Assembly (NCBI GenBank): GCA_964591275.1
Contig: CAZQAE010000008.1
Location: forward strand, 1 to 64,000
From: G963674685 sp964591275
GTDB lineage: Bacteria > Lernaellota > Lernaellaia > JACKCT01
Reading direction: 5' to 3'
DNA length: 64,000 bases
This document shows, piece after piece, positions 59,694 through 64,000 of the stretch. The position numbers were made by a program, and so were the translations under genes. Position 1 is the stretch's first letter; each line of letters starts with the position of its first letter. The notes under the pieces are model-generated. The model did not search any database, was not told where the DNA came from, and saw only the letters and a list, made by a program, of their open reading frames with translations.

Positions 59694-59906
59694 GTGGAGG
59701 CGGGATTGAGCCAGCTTGTCTATCTGGTCTTCTTTTCTTACGCGCACTTCTGGAAGGGATTCACGGGCCTGGCGGTCACCATCATCAGCATCGTCACGCT
59801 TTTCGCTATCATGCAACTGACCGGTCGCGTCAAATGGTCAAAGCAGGATAAATCGAACGGCCAAAAATCCGAGCGCATTCCGATGGCGAAGGAGATTCCG
59901 GCTTAA
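59694..59906 (+). pseudogene. C-terminal fragment of a multi-pass membrane protein, possibly CreD
   Basis: 70 residues without a ribosome site or natural start. The sequence LVYLVFFSYAHFWKGFTGLAVTIISIVTLFAIMQLTGRVKW has two membrane helices ending in a basic W-containing tail, resembling the C-terminus of CreD-type inner-membrane proteins. It lies head-to-head against the broken 5-prime end of the CreC-like kinase, so both were probably cut by one rearrangement. Identity with CreD is by eye and uncertain. Confidence 0.5.
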
Positions 59907-60003
59907 ACCTAAAACGGCTAACGACGCTCCCCTTTGTCGGCGGGATAAAGGGTGGTCTTCCACGATTGCCGCGAGTCGGCAAGGGGGAGCATGGCGTCAG
60001 AAA

Positions 60004-60030
60004 GGCGGCCCGAAAGGGTCGCCTTTTTTT
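60004..60030 (+). terminator. Rho-independent terminator
   Basis: GGCGGCCC-GAAA-GGGTCGCC-T7: an 8-base stem with one mismatch, a GNRA loop and a T7 run. About 100 bases after the CreD-like fragment, which suggests the ancestral gene was transcribed in this direction. Confidence 0.85.
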
Positions 60031-60091
60031 GGCTCTCGGCCTTACAGTGTCGCCCATTTCATGGGCTCGTATGAATTGGTGATGATCTCAA

Positions 60092-60222
60092 TCCCCGGGG
60101 CTGACGCCCCGGGCTACAATCTTTCGCCCGCTAAAGCGGGCTTCGGTCGCGACAGGAATGTCGCTCCTACATTCCAATTAGACCGGGGATCACAATCGCG
60201 GTTGGAAACCGCTCCTACCCGC
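60092..60222. repeat. Two kinds of dispersed palindrome side by side
   Basis: CCCCGGGGC-TGA-CGCCCCGGGC with CTACAATCTTTCGCCCGCTAAAGCGGGC (RAYT-end-like, two hairpins, 60092-60142), followed by TCGCGACAGGAATGTCGCTCCTACA and ATCGCGGTTGGAAACCGCTCCTACC units (60144-60222). Confidence 0.75.
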
Positions 60223-60319
60223 CTTCGCCAAGGCTTCCTCCTTTGCTAAAGCTATGGTGGACAAGTCGGCATGGCGAACACCCTGAACCCTAGACCCTGG
60301 ACCCTGTACTCAGACCCTT

Positions 60320-62398
60320 TTAGAACAGCACCGAAACCTGCGTTTTGAAGTTCCGGCCCGCTTCGTATGGACCGGAGCCGTGGTATTTGTACATGCGGTC
60401 AAAGGCGTTTTCGATGCCGGTGGTGATTTCCAGCCAGTCCTGCACGGTGACGCCAAGCTTGAAATGATAAGCGGAAAATTCCGAAGTTCCATTTGGGCCA
60501 ATCCGCGAATCTCCTTTGTCGGCTTCTGAGAGCCGATCCTGTTTGGCGGCGTGTTCGGAAGAAGCCTCAATCCAGGCCGGTTCAATATTCAATCGCGCCC
60601 AGGCCGTTCCCAGAATCGGCGGAATGCGTCGCATCGGTTCGTCATCGCTTTCGTTGTGTCCGAAAGTATAGGACGCGGTTCCACCCAGGAAAAAGAAATC
60701 CCGCACCGCTTCCAGTTTCGTGGCGAACTCATAGCCGTAAATGATCGCCTCGCCCGCGTTCTCATTGCTGTGCACGACATCGCCGTTGATTAACTGCTCG
60801 CCCTTATAGGTCGCGGGCTTTCTGACAACGAGATCCTCAACCTGGGAGTAATAGCCGAACATCGACAAGTATGCGCGGGGATGCGTGACGCGATACCCTG
60901 CCTCATATTGAATCAACGTTTCCGGGTCCAGTTCGCTGTTGGGAACGTCGAAGCGACCGTCCTCGCTGCCCAGTTTGGCCAGATCGCTGAGGTTGGGGGC
61001 TCTGAATCCACGGGAAACACCCATAATCAAAGCCTGATTTTTTCCGAAAGACAAAAGGGAATGCACGGCCCATGTTACATCGTCGATGGGGTCATCCACC
61101 GTCACCACGCCAAGCTCCGGGTCCTCCATCTCGATATCGGGCGTGAAACTGCTGAAACGCACTCCTGGAACGAGTTTCAGCCACGCAGCAGGCGTGAAGC
61201 GCGCCTCCATATATCCCGCCGCGCTCTGGTATGTCGAACCATCCGGCAGTTGCGGGTCGGCCTCAATGCTAAAATCGGTGCTGACGGATTCAATGTCGCG
61301 CCTGGTCGAAAGCTCGTCTTTATAAAACTCGCCGCCGTAGATGAATCGAACCCACCGCCCCAATGGCGATTCGAACTGCAAACCCAGGCTGTAGGTCTGC
61401 ACCTCGTCTTCGTCCACGGTTTCAAACTGAGGATTGTTTGCAGTAATCCTTTCGCGTCCCTCAATCTGCTGTTGGACGGAGCCGGTCAGTATAATCCGAT
61501 CAAGGTATTGGGACAGGTCTTCGTAAAGAAAACGTGTGTAATACAGGTCTCTTGTCTGCGCGTTATAAACATTCTTCGGATTGCCCGGATCATAGTTCGG
61601 CACATCGTCCAGGTTCACGTGATGCGCCGAAAGCTGCCAGGTGAGCTTGTCGCTGACGTGAAAGTCCAGGTTCCCGGCGAAATTTTGTTCCCGATATCCA
61701 TAAGGCTCCTGCACGCCCAATGATCCGCCCGGATCGATATCGCCAAATTGCCGGTAATTCACCGACATGGCGGCGCCAACGCGTTTTCCCGCGTTGAAAT
61801 TGGTGTCGAAATGCGCGGTCTGCTCGCCGTCAGCCGTGGAGAATCGCCCCATGAAGCGGCCTTCGGCGCCGATGGATTGCTCAAAGTTTTTGCGTCGCTT
61901 GGTCACGACGTTGATGGTGCCGCCCAGCGCGTCCGATCCGTACAGCACCGAACTCGGTCCCCGAACCACTTCGACGCGGTCGATGAAAAAAGGATCGGCG
62001 GTGTTGAGATATTGATTCGGGCCGCCCCGGAATGTGGAGTTGTTCAGCCGGATTCCGTCGACGAGATAAAGCACCTGATTGCCCGCGAGGCCGCGAATGA
62101 AGGGAGCCCCGCCGCCAAGGTTTGTGCGCTGTATCATAACGCCTTCTTCATAGCGCAGGGCCTCCGGCACGGTCCGGGACATTCGGCCTAGAATTTCATC
62201 GCCCGTCACAACGGATACGGCGCGAGCCGTTTTCGACAAGTCCTCGGGACTGCGCTCTGCGGACACAACCACTTCCGTCAGTTTGTCTTCCGGTTCCTCC
62301 TCGTTTTCGTCCTGGGCCAAAACGGAAACCGGGGCGACAAAGAAACAAGCGACGATCATCAGGGTCAGAAAAAGCGCTGCCACTCGACTTATAAACAT
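60320..62398 (-). CDS. TonB-dependent outer-membrane receptor
   Basis: 692 residues. Signal peptide (ending VSVLAQ), a TonB-box-like segment (LTEVVVSAERS), plug domain (about 45-150: PEALRYEEGVMIQRT, IRGLAGNQVLYLVDGIRLNN, VEVVRGPSSVLYGSDALGGTINV), then a 22-strand-type beta-barrel ending in the terminal Phe (VSVLF). Imports a siderophore, cobalamin or other ligand. No B12 riboswitch, Fur box or adjacent ABC transporter is visible, so the ligand is unknown. GGAGG lies 10 bases before the ATG. Confidence 0.95.
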   Translation of the reverse strand: MFISRVAALFLTLMIVACFFVAPVSVLAQDENEEEPEDKLTEVVVSAERSPEDLSKTARAVSVVTGDEILGRMSRTVPEALRYEEGVMIQRTNLGGGAPFIRGLAGNQVLYLVDGIRLNNSTFRGGPNQYLNTADPFFIDRVEVVRGPSSVLYGSDALGGTINVVTKRRKNFEQSIGAEGRFMGRFSTADGEQTAHFDTNFNAGKRVGAAMSVNYRQFGDIDPGGSLGVQEPYGYREQNFAGNLDFHVSDKLTWQLSAHHVNLDDVPNYDPGNPKNVYNAQTRDLYYTRFLYEDLSQYLDRIILTGSVQQQIEGRERITANNPQFETVDEDEVQTYSLGLQFESPLGRWVRFIYGGEFYKDELSTRRDIESVSTDFSIEADPQLPDGSTYQSAAGYMEARFTPAAWLKLVPGVRFSSFTPDIEMEDPELGVVTVDDPIDDVTWAVHSLLSFGKNQALIMGVSRGFRAPNLSDLAKLGSEDGRFDVPNSELDPETLIQYEAGYRVTHPRAYLSMFGYYSQVEDLVVRKPATYKGEQLINGDVVHSNENAGEAIIYGYEFATKLEAVRDFFFLGGTASYTFGHNESDDEPMRRIPPILGTAWARLNIEPAWIEASSEHAAKQDRLSEADKGDSRIGPNGTSEFSAYHFKLGVTVQDWLEITTGIENAFDRMYKYHGSGPYEAGRNFKTQVSVLF

Positions 62399-62442
62399 CA
62401 GAAACGAACCTCCGAGGCAAAGGAGACAAACAGATCGACCAG

Positions 62443-62471
62443 ACTATAATGGACTTATCCGAGGCGAACAA
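62443..62471 (-). promoter_or_regulatory. Candidate promoter of the TonB-dependent receptor
   Basis: Minus strand TTGTTC, 17-base spacer, TATAGT. Expected start near 62436, giving a leader of about 38 bases that contains the GGAGG site. Confidence 0.5.
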
Positions 62472-62484
62472 GACGCAAAAACGG

Positions 62485-62513
62485 TTGACAAGGTTTCGCT
62501 CCACGGGTTAATA
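62485..62513 (+). promoter_or_regulatory. Promoter of tRNA-Leu
   Basis: Perfect TTGACA (62485-62490), 17-base spacer, TTAATA (62508-62513). About 28 bases before the mature tRNA. Divergent from the TonB-receptor promoter. Confidence 0.7.
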
Positions 62514-62933
62514 AGCATCTCCGTTTGGTCTTTTAAAATGGGCGAGAGTGGTGGAATTGGTAGACGCGCAGGATTCAGGTTCCTGTGGCCGCAAGGCTGT
62601 GGGGGTTCGAGTCCCCCCTTTCGCAAAGCTATAAAAACAAAGGCAAAAACGGCAAAGGCCCCTTAAACAGGGGCCTTTTTTTGTCTGTACTCCTGGAAGC
62701 AAGGGTGTAAAAGCGAGTTTCAGGATAAGTATCTCTTCACGCGGCGCCGTCGCGGATTCCAGGACCGGGATGATGCGCGGGTCGCGGTCCCACTCGGCGC
62801 AAGTCAGTTCGATGTCGCCGCGATCCGTGTAGCACTGCATTTCCCCGTCCACCTCCCACATGAGAAGCCAGGAAGACTTATTGAAGCTTGTTCCCGGCTC
62901 GTGGATCGCGTTATGGCGTGGGAAAGGTTTCAT
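62508..62933 (-). CDS. Variant member of the small MKPFPRHN protein family, frame running antisense through tRNA-Leu
   Basis: From the ATG at 62933, five bases after the lipoprotein B stop, the first 33 residues match the small protein at 63337 (MKPFPRHNA, SWLLMWEVDGE). It then diverges (CYTDRGDIELTCAEWDRDP) and reads without a stop across the tRNA terminator and the whole tRNA-Leu on the opposite strand to 62508. The last 60 residues (GTRTPTALRPQEPES) are antisense-tRNA sequence and cannot be natural; the true stop was probably lost. Roughly the first 80 residues may be real. Confidence 0.5.
   Translation of the reverse strand: MKPFPRHNAIHEPGTSFNKSSWLLMWEVDGEMQCYTDRGDIELTCAEWDRDPRIIPVLESATAPREEILILKLAFTPLLPGVQTKKGPCLRGLCRFCLCFYSFAKGGTRTPTALRPQEPESCASTNSTTLAHFKRPNGDAY
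62542..62625 (+). tRNA. tRNA-Leu (anticodon CAG)
   Basis: 84 bases. Acceptor stem GCGAGAG/CTTTCGC (one G-T pair), D-loop with GGTAGACGC, anticodon stem CAGGA/TCCTG with loop TTCAGGT (anticodon CAG), a long variable arm (TGGCCGCAAGGCTGT) typical of leucine tRNA, T-arm GGGGGTTCGAGTCCCCC, discriminator A. CCA is not encoded. Confidence 0.97.
62654..62683 (+). terminator. Rho-independent terminator of the tRNA transcript
   Basis: AGGCCCC (62656-62662), 7-base loop, GGGGCCT (62670-62676), T7 to 62682. Located 30 bases after the tRNA. Confidence 0.9.
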
Positions 62934-62938
62934 TTGCC

Positions 62939-63325
62939 TTAAAGACACTCCTCAAATACTTCGTGGCGAAGCGTGCTGCAATCGACGAGAGATACGTCTT
63001 CAACCCCAAGCATTTCTAGATAATCAGCGACATAGTTGACGATACATATGGCAATATGTTTATCTTCGCAATAATTGACAACATCAGAGCCGCCGCAAGC
63101 GTCAAAAATCTCCCTGTACTCCTCACACAAGGCCTGTATCTCGTCGTCGCTCATTTCCGTGTCGTCGTCGCCAAGATCGTCGTCTATGTCGTCGTCGTCA
63201 TCATCGTCGTCGATGACATCTTCCGCGTCGTCGTCTCCGTCGTCCGTCGCGGCGCGTTCCCCGCAGGCGAATGTCATCAAAAGAATCGCCGCAAGAATCG
63301 CCGTTATCGGTAAATGCCACTTCAT
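62939..63325 (-). CDS. Small Asp-rich lipoprotein, cassette copy B
   Basis: 128 residues. Signal peptide with lipobox LLMTFAC, acidic linker (DDDDDDDDIDDDLGDDDTE), then a conserved SDDEIQALCEEYREIFDACGG and a C-terminal region with five Cys. Paralogue of 63489-63881 (same start MKWHL.IT, same DDDTEMSDDEIQALCEE). GGAGGCGGGG precedes the ATG and overlaps the stop of the small protein upstream. Possible disulfide-bonded surface protein; function unknown. Confidence 0.8.
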   Translation of the reverse strand: MKWHLPITAILAAILLMTFACGERAATDDGDDDAEDVIDDDDDDDDIDDDLGDDDTEMSDDEIQALCEEYREIFDACGGSDVVNYCEDKHIAICIVNYVADYLEMLGVEDVSLVDCSTLRHEVFEECL

Positions 63326-63336
63326 CGCCCCGCCTC

Positions 63337-63492
63337 CTAAGTTAGAATTTCTTCCAGCGCCAGTGCGCCGCTTTCCCAGACGTTAGCCTTGGTTGAGGTC
63401 TTCCCGTCCACTTCCCACATGAGAAGCCACGAGGCCTTGTCGAAGGTCGTTCCCGGCTCGAGGGTCGCGTTATGGCGTGGGAAAGGTTTCAT
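63337..63492 (-). CDS. Small 51-residue protein of the cassette
   Basis: Starts at an ATG overlapping the stop of lipoprotein A (ATGA) and stops 11 bases before lipoprotein B. Sequence MKPFPRHNATLEPG, SWLLMWEVDGK, ALALEEILT; no signal peptide. A partial copy lies at 63893-64000 and a variant at 62508. The strict alternation with lipoproteins and the coupled start argue that it is a real gene, possibly a fragment-sized domain acting with the lipoproteins. No family recognised. Confidence 0.65.
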   Translation of the reverse strand: MKPFPRHNATLEPGTTFDKASWLLMWEVDGKTSTKANVWESGALALEEILT

Positions 63493-63881
63493 GTGTCGAG
63501 AAAGCACTCATTGGCATAAAGAATCTCATGGATTGCGCTGCAATTATTTTGAATTGATTCACCGTACTCTGTATATACGTTGGCGACGCACTCGGCATCA
63601 AATCGGTATATACATGGGTTGAACATATCATCCCAAAAGTCGCAGCGCGTGGATGATTGAAAAAATTCCTCACACAAAGCCTGTATCTCGTCGTCGCTCA
63701 TTTCCGTGTCGTCGTCGCCAAGATCATCGTTTGCATCGTCGTCGGAATCATCATCCGCCGCGTCGTCATTGATGTCCTCTGCGTCGGAGTCGGAGTCGTC
63801 CGTGCCGGCGCGTTCTCCGCAGGCAAAGGTCACAAGCATGATCGCCGCCAGTAAAACCGTTATCAGTAAATGCCACTTCAT
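63489..63881 (-). CDS. Small Asp-rich lipoprotein, cassette copy A
   Basis: 130 residues: signal with lipobox LVTFAC, linker (DDAADDDSDDDANDDLGDDD), then SDDEIQALCEEFFQSSTRCD and a Cys-containing C-terminus (CIYRFDAECV, NNCSAI, NECFLDT). Close paralogue of copy B at the N-terminus and linker; the C-terminal halves differ more, while Cys spacing is roughly kept. Same GGAGGCGGGGCG leader as copy B. Confidence 0.8.
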   Translation of the reverse strand: MKWHLLITVLLAAIMLVTFACGERAGTDDSDSDAEDINDDAADDDSDDDANDDLGDDDTEMSDDEIQALCEEFFQSSTRCDFWDDMFNPCIYRFDAECVANVYTEYGESIQNNCSAIHEILYANECFLDT

Positions 63882-63892
63882 CGCCCCGCCTC

Positions 63893-64000
63893 CTAAGTTA
63901 AGATTTCTTCCAGCGCCAGTGCGCCGCTTTCCCAGATGTTAGCCTTGGTTGAGGTTTCCCCGTCCACCTCCCACATCAAAAGCCACGAAGCCTTGTCGAA
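63893..64000 (-). CDS. Small protein of the cassette, C-terminal part (runs off the window)
   Basis: 35 residues plus stop, nearly identical to the C-terminal part of 63337-63492 (DKASWLLMWEVDGE, ANIWESGALALEEILT). Its stop TAG overlaps the GGAGG ribosome site of lipoprotein A exactly as in the next cassette. The N-terminus is beyond position 64000. Confidence 0.65.
   Translation of the reverse strand, partial: FDKASWLLMWEVDGETSTKANIWESGALALEEILT

Larger units (their letters stand above)
59907..60319. other. Gene-free region with terminator and repeats
   Basis: 413 bases without a gene. Contains the terminator at 60004, the palindromes at 60092-60222 and CCCTGAACCCTAGACCCTGGACCCTG tandem units (about 60281-60306) just before the TonB-receptor stop. 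Confidence 0.65.

Noticed and set aside
62399..62484. Cobalamin riboswitch upstream of the TonB-dependent receptor
   Set aside because: Only about 90 bases separate the receptor from the tRNA promoter, with no B12-box sequence visible.

Overview
The window reads as a chromosomal segment of an uncultured Gram-negative bacterium. Evidence is a Wza/Wzc-type exopolysaccharide export pair, a TonB-dependent outer-membrane receptor, many type II signal-peptide lipoproteins, and normal Shine-Dalgarno sites with standard TGA stops. At least seven secreted or lipid-anchored proteins carry long Asp-rich (DDDADDD or DDDVDDD) linkers, and several carry FG-GAP/VCBS or subtilase domains. That style is common in deltaproteobacterial-type lineages (Myxococcota and related candidate phyla), but the phylum is an inference. 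No rRNA, CRISPR array or prophage is visible. The only RNA gene recognised is one tRNA-Leu(CAG).

Layout. 1-2.5 kb: the start of an Asp-rich secreted protein, an M28 peptidase interrupted by an in-frame TGA, and a small secreted protein. 2.7-5.3 kb: core translation and secretion operon ffh-rpsP-khpA-rimM, all on the minus strand, without the usual trmD-rplS. 5.5-14.3 kb: a minus-strand surface-polysaccharide locus (Wza-like lipoprotein, Wzc-like tyrosine autokinase, two paralogous GT39-like membrane proteins, an SGNH hydrolase). 14.5-24.2 kb: a defence-type region with ietA plus a frameshifted ietS subtilase, a large secreted subtilase, and AbiEi plus a frameshifted AbiEii. 24.8-30.4 kb: YcxB-like protein, a tandem pair of unknown membrane-anchored paralogues, an Asp-rich DUF1566-type lipoprotein, crcB and an atypical SDR. 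30.8-36.4 kb: recN-nadK-glnD-mgtC-like. 36.7-40.7 kb: a RelB/RelE pair with the toxin frameshifted, a ParA ATPase with a membrane partner instead of ParB, an AgmX/PglI-type TonB-C-like protein and a small unknown. 40.8-46.7 kb: three peptidoglycan enzymes (M23, MepA-LysM, L,D-transpeptidase). 47-55 kb: secreted or membrane unknowns, an IS200-like/RAYT element and a PP-loop ATPase. 55.6-59.9 kb: NfnAB electron-bifurcating transhydrogenase, a ferritin-like protein and wrecked CreC/CreD-like fragments. 60.3-64 kb: TonB receptor, tRNA-Leu and tandem copies of a small-protein/lipoprotein cassette running off the window.

Common threads. (1) In all three toxin/antitoxin-like pairs (ietAS, abiE, relBE) the immunity-side gene is intact and the toxin has one single-nucleotide frameshift, while the core genes are intact. 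(2) Three secreted proteins end in a short Cys-Gly tail (GCGC, CGCGG, GGCCGQ) shortly after an acidic linker, which may be an undescribed C-terminal anchoring or sorting signal. (3) A family of inverted-repeat palindromes related to the ends of the RAYT element is scattered through the right third of the window. One decayed copy lies exactly at the broken C-terminus of a histidine kinase and forms the leader region of the next gene.
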